A stretch of 33,348 nucleotides of DNA from JAKJEP01 sp964580995 (GTDB lineage Bacteria > Planctomycetota > Phycisphaerae > Sedimentisphaerales > SM23-30). The position numbers and the translations under genes are program-made. Positions 23,776 to 32,450 of this stretch are shown here, piece by piece. The notes under the pieces are model-generated. The model had not been told where the DNA came from. It saw only the letters and a list, made by a program, of their open reading frames with translations, and did not search any database. Location of the stretch: positions 1 through 33,348 of the forward strand of contig CAZOMV010000064.1 in assembly GCA_964580995.1 (NCBI GenBank). The letters run 5' to 3'. Numbering within the stretch: position 1 is the first letter of the stretch; every line of letters begins with the position of its first letter.

Positions 23776-25071
23776 ATGCGAAAATTTTACGATGACATTA
23801 CCCGGATCGCCGGAAATGTGATTACCGTTACCGCCACCGGCGTCGGCTACGACGAACTGGCGATGATCTCTTCCAAACGCGGTTCTTCGCTGGCCCAGGT
23901 CATCCGGCTGGAAGGGGACCAGGTCAGCTTGCAGGTCTTCGCCGGCACTCAGGGGATTTCCACCGAAGACCGGATTCAGTTTCTCAACAGCCCCATGCAG
24001 GTTCCGTTCACCGATAATCTGCTCGGCCGCATCTTGGACGGGGCCTGCCGTCCCCGCGATGACCGGGCCGCCCTGGAAGAGAACAAGGTGAATATCGGTT
24101 CCCCGACCGTCAATCCCGTCCGGCGCCGCATGCCCGACAAAATGGTCCATACCGGCATTCCGATGATTGATATTTTTAATTCCCTGGTCGAGTCGCAGAA
24201 ACTGCCCATTTTCTCCGTCGCCGGCGAACCCTACAACGAACTGCTGGCCCGGGTCGGCCTCCAGGCCAACGCCGATATCATCATTCTCGGCGGCATGGGT
24301 CTGCGGCACGACGATTACCTCAAGTTCCGCGACGCCTTCGAGAAGGGCGGCGTGCTCGGCCGGACCATCATGTTTATCCATACCGCCGCCGATCCGGTGG
24401 TGGAATGCCTGCTGGTGCCCGATCTCTGTCTGGCGGTAGGGGAGCAGTACGCCCTCCAGAACAAGCGGGTGCTGGTCCTGCTGACCGACATGACCGCCTT
24501 CTCCGACGCCCTCAAGGAAATCTCCATTATTATGGAGCAGATCCCCTCCAACCGCGGCTATCCCGGCGATCTCTATACCCAGCTCGCCCGCCGCTACGAA
24601 AAAGCCGTCGATTTCGACGGGGCCGGGTCCATGACCATCCTGGCCTGCGTCACCATGCCCGGCGATGACGTCACCCACCCCGTCCCCGATAACACCGGCT
24701 ACATCACCGAAGGGCAGTTTTATCTCCGCAACGGCCGCATCGAGCCGTTCGGTTCCCTCTCCCGGCTCAAGCAGCAGGTCAACGGCAAAACCCGCGATGA
24801 CCACCGGGCCATCATGGATGCCTGCATCCAGCTCTATGCCCTCTGTCGCGAAAGCCGCGAAAAACGCGACATGGGCTTCGAAATGTCCCCCTGGGACCAT
24901 AAATTGCTCAAGTACGGCGTTCTTTTTGAAAAGAAAATCATGGAGCTTTCCGTCAATATCCCCCTCTTTGAAGCCCTGGACCGCTGCTGGGAGATCCTGG
25001 CGCAGTGCTTCGAGCCGGCCGAGACCGGCATTCGCCGGGCCATTATTGACGCCCACTGGCCCCAAAAATAA
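23776..25071 (+). CDS. atpB: V-type ATP synthase subunit B (non-catalytic)
   Basis: 431 residues. B alternates with A in the head and binds nucleotide without hydrolysis. It has no P-loop; the region reads FSVAGEPYNELLARVG, as expected for B. VLVLLTDMTAFSDALKEIS and IPSNRGYPGDLYTQLARRYE are B signatures. Length is somewhat below the usual 455-470. It starts with MRKFYDDITRIAGNVITV, so the N-terminal barrel is complete. Translation is coupled to A. Symbol follows V-type naming, not the F-type a subunit. Confidence 0.95.
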   Translation: MRKFYDDITRIAGNVITVTATGVGYDELAMISSKRGSSLAQVIRLEGDQVSLQVFAGTQGISTEDRIQFLNSPMQVPFTDNLLGRILDGACRPRDDRAALEENKVNIGSPTVNPVRRRMPDKMVHTGIPMIDIFNSLVESQKLPIFSVAGEPYNELLARVGLQANADIIILGGMGLRHDDYLKFRDAFEKGGVLGRTIMFIHTAADPVVECLLVPDLCLAVGEQYALQNKRVLVLLTDMTAFSDALKEISIIMEQIPSNRGYPGDLYTQLARRYEKAVDFDGAGSMTILACVTMPGDDVTHPVPDNTGYITEGQFYLRNGRIEPFGSLSRLKQQVNGKTRDDHRAIMDACIQLYALCRESREKRDMGFEMSPWDHKLLKYGVLFEKKIMELSVNIPLFEALDRCWEILAQCFEPAETGIRRAIIDAHWPQK

Positions 25072-25112
25072 CTCGAATCGTTCTACCCGCCGAAGGTAGT
25101 GATATTGGAATT

Positions 25113-25769
25113 ATGGCAGCCAAAATAAAATTAACCCGACCGGAACTCAAACGCTATCGCGATGCCCTGGTCCGCTTCCAGCGTTATCTGCCTATGCTCA
25201 AACTCAAGCAGCAGCAATTGCAGATTTCCCTCCGGCAGGTCGATCTCCAGCGAAAGGAGGCCGCCCGCGATATCGAGGCCGCGGCCCAAAAATTCCATGC
25301 CTATCGGCAGATTCTGGCCGATCCGGCCGGTATCGACGTAACCGCCCTGGCCCGGCCGCGGGAAATCCGCACCAGCACCCGGAATATCGCCGGCGTGAAC
25401 GTTCCGGTATTTGAGGAGGTTCTTTTCGCCCGGGCCGCCTATACGCTGTTTGCCACGCCCCCCTGGGTGGATCGGGCCGTTCTCGACCTCCGCGATGTCA
25501 ATCGCTTTCGCGCCCGCATGGAAATCGTCGATCAGCAGTACCAGCTCCTGCAGAAAGAGCTGACCAAAATCACCCAGCGGGTCAATCTGTTCGAAAAAGT
25601 CAAAATCCCCGAAGCCCGCGAGATCATTCGCGTGATTCGCATTAAACTCGGTGACGAAATGACCGCCGCCGTCGGACGGGCCAAAATCGCCAAATCCAAA
25701 CTCTCCGAATCCGAAGTCTTTGGCGGCATGGACGAAAAGGAAAACCGCCAGGAGTCCCAAACCGTATGA
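25113..25769 (+). CDS. atpD: V-type ATP synthase subunit D (central rotor shaft)
   Basis: 218 residues. D is the long coiled-coil axle that turns inside the A3B3 head. The N-terminus IKLTRPELKRYRDALVRFQRYLPMLKLKQQQL is typical of the family (KL...L...L..A......LK.K...L), and the C-terminal helix has RVNLFEKVKIPEAREIIRVI, the standard return helix. The central part (about 90-120) is less conserved. Its stop overlaps the subunit I start by four bases (ATGA), so the two are translationally coupled. Confidence 0.92.
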   Translation: MAAKIKLTRPELKRYRDALVRFQRYLPMLKLKQQQLQISLRQVDLQRKEAARDIEAAAQKFHAYRQILADPAGIDVTALARPREIRTSTRNIAGVNVPVFEEVLFARAAYTLFATPPWVDRAVLDLRDVNRFRARMEIVDQQYQLLQKELTKITQRVNLFEKVKIPEAREIIRVIRIKLGDEMTAAVGRAKIAKSKLSESEVFGGMDEKENRQESQTV

Positions 25770-27670
25770 TCGTTCCCATGAGCAAAGTCTATGTTGTTGT
25801 CGCATCTCCCGATCAGCAGGGGCTTATGGAGCGTCTGCGCCATCTGGCCGTTATCCATTTATCTCCCGTCGATCCCCGTCTGGCCCTGCCCGACGAAAAA
25901 ACTCTGGCTCAGATCGACCGGCTCCAGCGCGCCCTGCAAATACTCCGCCAGCAGGAACCCGCCGGCGAAAAACCGGATCTCAACCCGCTGGAGGCCGCCG
26001 CCGAAACGCTCCAGATTCAGCAAAGCACCACCGAGTGGTCCAATCAACTGGTTTCTCTGCACCAGCAGATCGAAAAACTCGCTGGGTGGGGGGATGTCAC
26101 CCTCCAGCAGTTCGAAGAATTGCGGCAGGCCGGCATCGAGGTGAAATTCCTCTCCGTTCCCGCCGATCAGGCCGGTCAGGTTCAAGCGGATTGTGTGCAG
26201 CGGCTCACCACCGATTGGCCCGGCAAACGGGTCCTCCTGGCGGTCGTCCACCGCCAGCCGGAAATAACCGTGCCCGATACCGCCCAGTGGGTGCCGCTGC
26301 CGGCCAAAGACCGGCCCGCCCTGCGCCGCCAGGCCGCTCAGCTCGATCAATCGCTTCAGGAATCCAAAAATCGCCTGGCCCAACTGGTGCAGCAGATTCC
26401 GCACCTGCACGAGGAACTGAATCGGCAGCGGCAGGCCGCTCAACTATCCAAAGCCGTCAAAGGTGCCCTCTCCGGCGATCACCTGTTTGCCTTGCAGGGT
26501 TGGATCCCCGCGGAGAAAGCCCTCTCTCTCGCCGCCCAGCTTGGCTCTGCCGGCCTCCAGGCCGCCGTCCGCATCCTGCCGCCCGACCCGGAGGAAAATC
26601 CCCCGACCCTGATTCATTATCCCGCCTGGTGCAAACCGATCAAGGGTCTCTTCGATATCCTCGGCACCCTGCCGGGCTATAAGGAACTTGACCTGGCGCC
26701 CTTCTTTATGGTGGCCCTGCCGCTCTTTGCCGCCATGCTGATCGGTGACGCCGGGTATGGCATGATCTTCATTCTGACGTCCCTTATATTTTATCGCCAA
26801 ATGGCCGCCCGCGCCGGAAAAATCAAAACCAATCTCTTCCTGGTCATCGGGGTGGCCACCCTCCTCTGGGGTATTCTCTCCGCCAACTACTTTGGCCTTT
26901 CCCCCGATAATGTCGCGGTGGCAGGGGGGTATTATCAGATGGTCGATGGCGGCAAAGTGCCCGACCATGCCGCCCTGCGGGCCGGTACGGATGGCTGGGC
27001 CTCCCTCGGCAAACTCATGATCGCGGTTGCCCCCGTCTGGAATGCCGATGCCGAATACGCCCGCCAATTGCTCATCAAGATCAGCCTAGTCATCGGCTGT
27101 ATCCACATCTTCCTGGCCCATCTGCGGCAGGTCTTTGCCCTCATCCCCAATCCGCGCTGCTTCTCCGAAATCGGCTGGTGTGTTTTCATCTGGTCCATGC
27201 TCGGCGTCATCTGGCTGTTATTCTTCGGCCCGGCGGATTTGCCCGTTCCGGTTGTACTGGTTTATGCCGGCCTGGTTCTCGGTTTTATTCTCTTCCTGCT
27301 TTTTTCCTCTTCGCACAAAAATCCCCTCAAAAGGATTGCTATTGGATTCGCCTCTTCCCTGCTGCCCATGCTCGGCTCTTTTTCCGATATCATGAGCTAC
27401 ATTCGACTCATGGCGGTCGGCTTGGCCGGTTATTACATTGCTTCCGCTTTTAACAATCTCGGCGCCTCCGTTGCCCCCGCGGCCACCTGGTTTGCCGCCG
27501 CTCCCATCATCCTCTTCGGCCATGTCCTGAATATTGCCTTGTGCTTCATCGCCGTTTTTGCCCACGGCGTTCGTCTCAACATGCTCGAATTCTCCAACAA
27601 TGCCGGCATCCAGTGGGCCGGCTATGCCTATCAGCCCTTCGCCGGCGATCAGGCTTTGGCGGACGATTAA
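25766..27670 (+). CDS. atpI: V-type ATP synthase subunit I (membrane stator, a-type)
   Basis: 634 residues. I carries the ion half-channels against the K ring. Residues 1-300 are cytoplasmic with coiled coils (QLDQSLQESKNRLAQLVQQ). From about 315 there are seven or so membrane helices (FFMVALPLFAAMLIGDAGYGMIF, LVIGVATLLWGILSA, LPVPVVLVYAGLVLGFILFLLF). The essential stator Arg is R547 in SYIRLMAVGLAGYYIA. The start at 25766 overlaps D; an ATG four codons later (25778) is possible. K is not downstream as it would usually be; the gene is followed by a terminator at 27802. Confidence 0.94.
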   Translation: MIVPMSKVYVVVASPDQQGLMERLRHLAVIHLSPVDPRLALPDEKTLAQIDRLQRALQILRQQEPAGEKPDLNPLEAAAETLQIQQSTTEWSNQLVSLHQQIEKLAGWGDVTLQQFEELRQAGIEVKFLSVPADQAGQVQADCVQRLTTDWPGKRVLLAVVHRQPEITVPDTAQWVPLPAKDRPALRRQAAQLDQSLQESKNRLAQLVQQIPHLHEELNRQRQAAQLSKAVKGALSGDHLFALQGWIPAEKALSLAAQLGSAGLQAAVRILPPDPEENPPTLIHYPAWCKPIKGLFDILGTLPGYKELDLAPFFMVALPLFAAMLIGDAGYGMIFILTSLIFYRQMAARAGKIKTNLFLVIGVATLLWGILSANYFGLSPDNVAVAGGYYQMVDGGKVPDHAALRAGTDGWASLGKLMIAVAPVWNADAEYARQLLIKISLVIGCIHIFLAHLRQVFALIPNPRCFSEIGWCVFIWSMLGVIWLLFFGPADLPVPVVLVYAGLVLGFILFLLFSSSHKNPLKRIAIGFASSLLPMLGSFSDIMSYIRLMAVGLAGYYIASAFNNLGASVAPAATWFAAAPIILFGHVLNIALCFIAVFAHGVRLNMLEFSNNAGIQWAGYAYQPFAGDQALADD

Positions 27671-27801
27671 GCCGGTTCCAACCAAAGATACCATCCCCGA
27701 CCCAGCGTAATAAAGCCTTTTACCCTGCGATACATAAATAGAATCCGTCTTTTTGTTTCTCCCCTCGCTTCAACCGTATCCTCTGATAGAAAACGAAATC
27801 G

Positions 27802-27831
27802 ATTCCGGTTTACATACGCCGGAATATTTTT
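27802..27831 (+). terminator. Intrinsic terminator downstream of the V-ATPase operon
   Basis: ATTCCGG (27802-27808) pairs perfectly with CCGGAAT (27819-27825) across a 10-base loop and runs into ATTTTTC. It is about 130 bases after the subunit I stop and directly before the next promoter. Confidence 0.7.
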
Positions 27832-27832
27832 C

Positions 27833-27861
27833 TTGCCTGCGCAGAATTCTTCTCGTATGAT
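27833..27861 (+). promoter_or_regulatory. Sigma70-type promoter of the DUF481 gene
   Basis: TTGCCT (27833-27838) and TATGAT (27856-27861) are separated by 17 bases, 75 bases before the start codon. It begins right after the operon terminator. Confidence 0.6.
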
Positions 27862-27935
27862 CCGCCATGAAGGGTTTTATAGGCAAAACCTGTGGTAATG
27901 CGGTGTGCTTGAATCAGGAAAGAAAGGAGTTTCAG

Positions 27936-28979
27936 ATGAGTAAAAAGTTTTTTATTGTACTGTGGGTGCTGTGTTTCTCTCTCAGTCTTTCTGCTCAGGC
28001 TGATACGATCATTTTCAAAAGCGGTGACCGCCTCACTGGTAAGCTGGTCAGCCTGGAAAACGGCAAGCTGGTCTTTAACGCCAACGATGTAGGCCAGGTT
28101 ACCATCGATATCGCCCTGGTGGACAATTTCACCACCGATGAACCGGTCGAATTTCACTTTCGGGATGGTACCGTCCTCAAAAGCAGGGCTCTCACCGGCG
28201 ATCCCGGTATTTTTGCCATCGAAGAAACGAAAATCCTGCCGGCCAACCGTTTCCCCATCAGTGATATCCAGGCCATCAATCCCCCCGTCAAACCGGCCGT
28301 GGTTTGGACCGGTAATGTAACCGTGGGCATGACCAGTACGCATGGCAATACCTTCATTGAAAGTGCCAACGCCAGTGCCAATGCCACCCGCCGCTCCGAT
28401 AAAGATCGGCTCAATCTGGACGCCGCCTACCTGGCCAGCCGCGCCGAAGAAGAGGAAGACGGCGAAAAGGAAAAGGTTACCACCCAGGAAAGTTTCGTGG
28501 CGGGCACTAAATATGACTATTTCTGGACCAAAAAATGTTACAGTTTTGTCAACGGCCGCTACAAAAAAGACCACATCGCCGATCTGGATTATCGGATCAT
28601 CGGTGGGTTAGGTATGGGCTACCAGTGGATCGAATCCGAAAAAATGAAGTTCTCCACCGATGCCGGTGTGGCGGAGTTATGTGAAAAATATATCAGTCAC
28701 GATGTCATCACCAAACACGACGAGTTTTCCGGCCAGCTTGGCTATAATTTCGACTGGAAATTTCACGAAAAATTCACCTTCCTGCACAATATGCGGTACT
28801 ACCCCAGCTTTGGCATGTTTTCGGATTATTTCCTGACCACCGATGCCGAAGTCCGGGCCGCCATTACCAAATCCATGTTCACCAGCTTTAAGGCAATTCT
28901 CGATTATGACTCCACCCCCGCCCCGGACGTCGGCAGCACCGATACCAAATATGTCCTCGGGGTTGGCTGGAATTTCTAA
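27936..28979 (+). CDS. DUF481 outer-membrane beta-barrel protein
   Basis: 347 residues from the ATG at 27936, which follows AGAAAGGAG by six bases (a longer frame from 27867 lacks a ribosome site). Signal peptide 1-20 (AQA|DT). Residues about 21-115 form a small beta domain (DTIIFKSGDRLTGKLVSLENGKLVF) often seen before DUF481. The rest is a DUF481 barrel (VTVGMTSTHGNTFIESANASANATRRSDKDRLNLDAAY, amphipathic strands) ending in GVGWNF, a terminal Phe typical of barrels folded by BAM. The usual family is about 250-350 residues. Function is unknown; salt-induced members exist. It has its own promoter. Confidence 0.88.
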   Translation: MSKKFFIVLWVLCFSLSLSAQADTIIFKSGDRLTGKLVSLENGKLVFNANDVGQVTIDIALVDNFTTDEPVEFHFRDGTVLKSRALTGDPGIFAIEETKILPANRFPISDIQAINPPVKPAVVWTGNVTVGMTSTHGNTFIESANASANATRRSDKDRLNLDAAYLASRAEEEEDGEKEKVTTQESFVAGTKYDYFWTKKCYSFVNGRYKKDHIADLDYRIIGGLGMGYQWIESEKMKFSTDAGVAELCEKYISHDVITKHDEFSGQLGYNFDWKFHEKFTFLHNMRYYPSFGMFSDYFLTTDAEVRAAITKSMFTSFKAILDYDSTPAPDVGSTDTKYVLGVGWNF

Positions 28980-29007
28980 TTGAAGTTTTGCAAAACGTCC
29001 GTTTTAC

Positions 29008-29208
29008 CTAGGCTTCCTTGGACAAGCCGTGACAAACAAAAACCGAGTAGATCGTTTTGTCGTTCGGATTGCTGGACTGGGAATTGGTCGCATTGGGCCT
29101 GGGAACGGTGGTGGGAATGGTACAGCGGGGGCACCACACCTGTTTACCCGCAAAATCTTCCTGGACCCCGATCTTCTTATCGCAATTGTGGCAGCGAAAT
29201 TTAATCAT
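29008..29208 (-). CDS. Small zinc-ribbon protein
   Basis: 66 residues. Residues 1-37 form a zinc ribbon with C6xxC9 (FRCHNCDKK) and C27xxC30 (VWCPRCTIP), a pattern common at the N-terminus of planctomycete proteins. Here it is followed only by a short polar tail (RPNATNSQSSNPNDKT...), so it may be a truncated version of a larger protein. It is convergent with the DUF481 gene, 28 bases apart. The ribosome site is weak (GGTG). A nucleic-acid or protein binding role is possible; not assignable. Confidence 0.7.
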   Translation of the reverse strand: MIKFRCHNCDKKIGVQEDFAGKQVWCPRCTIPTTVPRPNATNSQSSNPNDKTIYSVFVCHGLSKEA

Positions 29209-29562
29209 AATGGCACCATACTACAAATAAGTCCTGCGCATCGCTCGCCATCCATTGGCTCGCCGATCCGCTGCTTCCCGTATTCCGGGCAGAGTAAATA
29301 TAAAATATAAATGTTTCAAATGCCGAAAAACCGCCCCGAAAATCCCACAAATACCCCCTCTGCTTTCCTTTCTCTGGTAATCTGTAACCAATATTTCAAT
29401 CAGGTAAATTTCTATCACCCGGTTTTGCCCCAGATGCCCTTTTGCGACCGGAGCACTGATTTTTCTTGACTTCCCGCCGATCGCCTCATAGAATCATTCT
29501 ATATTGTTGGTCAAATCGAACATAAGCTACATCTTATTAATGATTTAGGAAAGGAACGTGCG
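29209..29562. other. Intergenic region upstream of the coiled-coil lipoprotein
   Basis: No gene is supported here. It holds a short CCCG/CGGG hairpin near 29277-29290, AT-rich sequence, and the clear promoter at 29466-29494. Any promoter of the minus-strand zinc-ribbon gene must be in its left part. Confidence 0.55.
29466..29494 (+). promoter_or_regulatory. Sigma70-type promoter of the coiled-coil lipoprotein gene
   Basis: TTGACT (29466-29471) and TAGAAT (29489-29494) are 17 bases apart, about 70 bases before the start codon. One of the best promoter matches in the window. Confidence 0.65.
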
Positions 29563-30129
29563 ATGCGGAAAAATTCTTTGACTCAAATTGTGCTGATTGT
29601 TTTGGCGGGTTTTCTCCTGGTTCAGACAACCGGCTGCGAAAACAAGGCCCAGAAGGAAGAACTGCAAAAATTGAAGGATAACCTGGCCAAGGCGGCAGGG
29701 GAAAAGGACACCTTGTCAGCCGAAGTAACCAAAATCACCGATACCCTGAAGAACACCAAAACCGAACTGGAATCCATGATCCAGTCTCGCGATTCCCTTC
29801 AGAAACAGGTCGAGACCTTTACGGCCAAAATAACCGAAATGGAGACCGCTCTTCAGAATGTAACCAAAGAAGCGGCAGATGCCAAAGGGCAAATAGAGGC
29901 AGTCGTGAAAGAAAAAGATGCCGCCCTGGCCAAAGGCACGGAAGCCCAAACCCTGATCGACCAGTTGAAAACCCAGGTGCAGGAACAGGCCAAAAAAATC
30001 GATGATTATGCCGCCCAGATCAAAAAATTCCAGGATACCATCAATGAAATGAAGAAAAAACTGACCGATGGCCTGACCCCGCCCGCGGCCCCCGCCGTAC
30101 CGGCCGCCCCGGCAACTCCAGGCTCCTGA
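29563..30129 (+). CDS. Coiled-coil lipoprotein
   Basis: 188 residues. Residues 1-25 form a lipoprotein signal (VLAGFLLVQTTGC; acylated Cys25). Residues about 28-165 are an almost continuous heptad-rich coiled coil (LQKLKDNLAKAAGEKDTL, TDTLKNTKTELESM), and the tail is Pro/Ala-rich (PPAAPAVPAAPATPGS). This build resembles envelope lipoproteins that span or space the periplasm, as Lpp does, though the sequence is not Lpp. The ribosome site AAGGA is seven bases upstream. Its own promoter is at 29466. A LEA14-like lipoprotein follows, so the two may work in the same envelope compartment. Confidence 0.82.
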   Translation: MRKNSLTQIVLIVLAGFLLVQTTGCENKAQKEELQKLKDNLAKAAGEKDTLSAEVTKITDTLKNTKTELESMIQSRDSLQKQVETFTAKITEMETALQNVTKEAADAKGQIEAVVKEKDAALAKGTEAQTLIDQLKTQVQEQAKKIDDYAAQIKKFQDTINEMKKKLTDGLTPPAAPAVPAAPATPGS

Positions 30130-30224
30130 CCTGTGTCGTGAATCCCGTTATCGGGGATGGCACCGTCTTTCTACAAAATATGTCCCTGCTAAACGATGGC
30201 AATCTTCTTGTTATGGAGATGGTT

Positions 30225-30749
30225 ATGGTTACTCGTAAATTGACTTTTGCGGCCTTGTCTCTTTGGGTCCTTGCCGCCGCCGGTTGCGGCTCTCTTTCGG
30301 ACGCCCTGCAAATGCAAAAACCCACCGCCGCCCTGACCGGCCTGAAATTCGATAACATCACCCTGGAGTCCGCTTCCCTGCTGTTTGACCTGGAGGTGAA
30401 AAATCCCTATTCGGTGGCCCTGCCCCTGTCGAATCTGGATTACCACCTGGCCAGCTCCGATAAACCCCTGCTGGCCGGTGCCGCCGAACTGCAAAGCTCC
30501 ATCCCCGCCCAAAGCACCCAAACCGTCACCCTGCCCGCCACCATCAAATACCTGGACCTGGTCAAAGCCTTCCAGGGCGTCCGCCCCGGTTCCGTCATCC
30601 CCTATCAGGCCGACCTGGGCCTCTCCGTCAAAGCCCCCGCCCTGGGCAACCTCCGCCTGCCGATCAAGAAAAATGGCGAATTAGCCGTCCCTGAGATTCC
30701 CAAGCTCTCCGATATCAACCTGAATAAATTGCTCGACAAAATCAAATAG
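30225..30749 (+). CDS. LEA14-like lipoprotein (LEA type 2 family)
   Basis: 174 residues from the ATG at 30225, which follows GGAG by six bases; longer frames to 30138 lack a site and would bury the signal. Lipobox LAAAGC with Cys21. The single LEA14/WHy domain (about 35-170) shows GLKFDNITLESASLLFDLEVKNPYSVALPL, with the typical F...V.NPY..PLP pattern, and the late SVKAPALGNLRLPIKKNGEL. Such proteins bind envelope partners or protect against desiccation; the exact role is unknown. It ends in DINLNKLLDKIK. Convergent with the oxidoreductase gene. Confidence 0.83.
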   Translation: MVTRKLTFAALSLWVLAAAGCGSLSDALQMQKPTAALTGLKFDNITLESASLLFDLEVKNPYSVALPLSNLDYHLASSDKPLLAGAAELQSSIPAQSTQTVTLPATIKYLDLVKAFQGVRPGSVIPYQADLGLSVKAPALGNLRLPIKKNGELAVPEIPKLSDINLNKLLDKIK

Positions 30750-30816
30750 CGATTGGCGTAACGCTTACAGTTCCCGCTAAACACTGTCTTATCCAAGCCC
30801 CGACCGTGAGGGAGGG

Positions 30817-30836
30817 GGTAAAAAGTATATTTTACC
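30817..30836. terminator. Hairpin between convergent genes, possible bidirectional terminator
   Basis: GGTAAAA-AGTATA-TTTTACC is a perfect 7-base stem with T and A tracts inside the stem, between the LEA14-like gene and the oxidoreductase gene. No T tract follows on either side, so termination is uncertain. Confidence 0.35.
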
Positions 30837-30879
30837 TGCTTATATCGAATTTCTGGAGGCTGCTGATCTGTTCCCCTCA

Positions 30880-32298
30880 TCAAAATGTGCGGAACATCAC
30901 CCGGCACAGCTTCTTCACCGCCCCTGACTTCATCCGGTTCATCATCCACGTCTCCGCCGCCCGTTTGCTCAAAAATCCCATCGTCGGAAACGAATGCTGC
31001 TGCATCATGATCTTGTGCATCCGCATCCGGTTCTGCACCGCCAGCGCCCATTCGTTAATCATCTCCCCCGACCCTTCCCCCGCGATATACACCCCGTAAA
31101 TCCTGCCTGCCTTGCTCACGAACACCTTGACAAACCCCGTATCCACCCCCTCCGCGATCGCCGCCCCGTAATCCCCATAATTCACCCGCACCACTTCATA
31201 CGCCGTCCCCTTTTCGTCCAGCTCCGTCTGCCGCATCCCCACCTGCGAAATCTGCGGCTCCGTGAACACCGTCCACGGCACCGTATAATCCTGAAACCGC
31301 CGCTTCAGCGGCCAGGGCATCATGCTGTTCATAATCGCCAGCATTCCCTGGTGCATCGCCGCGTGCGACAACTGGGCATATCCGTTGCAGTCACCCACCG
31401 CATAGATATGCCGCTGGCTCGTCTGCAAATATCGGTTCACCGCAATCGCCCCGCTCTTTTCCACCGCCACCCCCGCCTTCTCCAACTGCAGCGCCGCATA
31501 ATCCATCTGCCGGCCCGCCGCCACCAGTACCTTCTCCACGCTCACCCGTTCCCCTTTATCCGTTTCCATCACCGACAGCCCGCCTTCCCGCCAAAACCGC
31601 ACGGGCTTCTGCTGCCGCAATATCCGGATCCCTTCCCCCTCAAACGTCTTCTCCAGCAGGTTCGTCGTATCCTGATCCTCCCGCCACATCAGCCGCGGCC
31701 CCCGGATCACCATCGTCACCGCACTGCCCAGCCGCGAAAACGCCTGCGCCATCTCGCACGCAATCGCCCCGCCCCCCAGCACCAGCAAACTCCCCGGTAT
31801 CCGCTCCAGCGAAAACATCGTCTCATTTGTCAGGTAATCCACCTCCCCCATCCCCGCCAACGGCGGCACCTCCGGCCGCGTCCCCACGCACAGAAAAATC
31901 CGCCGCCCCGCATACCGCTTGCCCGCCACCTCCACCGTATGCGGATCGACAAACGCCGCCGGCCCCTCCTGATACACCATCTTGACCTTCTCGAACATCC
32001 TCATCGTCTTCTGTTCGCTGATATACTGCAAATGCCCCTGGATCCGGGCAAAAGGCCGCAGTACCCGCGGCCGCTCCCCCGCCTCCAGCTCCATCGCCCC
32101 CAGCTTCCCGTACAAATGCCGGTACTTCGCCATCCGCAGCAATGCCTTGCTCGGGATGCACCCCACATTCATGCACTCCCCGCCCACCTTATGCTTCTCA
32201 ATGGCACAAACTTTCAGACCCATCTCCGCCCCCATGATCGACACCGCCATCCCCGCCGGTCCCAAACCGATAACAATCACGTCATATTCATACTTCAT
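30880..32298 (-). CDS. FAD/NAD(P)-dependent disulfide-type oxidoreductase lacking the His-Glu dyad
   Basis: 472 residues. FAD-binding GLGPAGMA (11-18), redox disulfide GGECMNVGCIPSK (C42 and C47), NAD(P)-binding VLGGGAIACEMAQ (about 175-187), second FAD motif IYAVGDCNG, and a C-terminal dimerisation domain. In dihydrolipoamide dehydrogenase the C-terminus has HPTxSE with the catalytic His and Glu. Here it is HSFPTMGF, with Phe437 at the His site and no Glu. So substrates are likely different from dihydrolipoamide, perhaps metal or quinone reduction as in MerA-like members. The ATG has AAGGA six bases upstream. No lipoyl or pyruvate dehydrogenase genes are adjacent. Confidence 0.9.
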   Translation of the reverse strand: MKYEYDVIVIGLGPAGMAVSIMGAEMGLKVCAIEKHKVGGECMNVGCIPSKALLRMAKYRHLYGKLGAMELEAGERPRVLRPFARIQGHLQYISEQKTMRMFEKVKMVYQEGPAAFVDPHTVEVAGKRYAGRRIFLCVGTRPEVPPLAGMGEVDYLTNETMFSLERIPGSLLVLGGGAIACEMAQAFSRLGSAVTMVIRGPRLMWREDQDTTNLLEKTFEGEGIRILRQQKPVRFWREGGLSVMETDKGERVSVEKVLVAAGRQMDYAALQLEKAGVAVEKSGAIAVNRYLQTSQRHIYAVGDCNGYAQLSHAAMHQGMLAIMNSMMPWPLKRRFQDYTVPWTVFTEPQISQVGMRQTELDEKGTAYEVVRVNYGDYGAAIAEGVDTGFVKVFVSKAGRIYGVYIAGEGSGEMINEWALAVQNRMRMHKIMMQQHSFPTMGFLSKRAAETWMMNRMKSGAVKKLCRVMFRTF

Positions 32299-32376
32299 CT
32301 GTTTTCCTTACTGCCGGCATTTTTCCGCCGTTTCCCTATTATATACCTGCTTCCCCCCGGTTTTTCAAATTCCCTC

Positions 32377-32404
32377 TTGAATTTACCGCCGTTTTCGCTA
32401 CACT
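32377..32404 (+). promoter_or_regulatory. Candidate promoter of the HAD gene
   Basis: TTGAAT (32377-32382) and TACACT (32399-32404) are 16 bases apart. The predicted start near 32411 would leave only about 10 bases before an ATG at 32421, which favours the ATG at 32451 as the gene start. Confidence 0.45.
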
Positions 32405-32450
32405 ACCTCCCATCGCCGGTATGACCCGGCGGATATGGAATGATAAAAAA

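Noticed and set aside
30141..30158. CCCG-TTAT-CGGG hairpin between the two lipoprotein genes as a terminator
   Set aside because: Four-base stem with no T tract; too weak.
30994..32424. 476-codon plus-strand frame over the oxidoreductase gene
   Set aside because: Extremely Pro/His/Arg-rich and antisense to a gene with intact FAD, Cys and NAD motifs.
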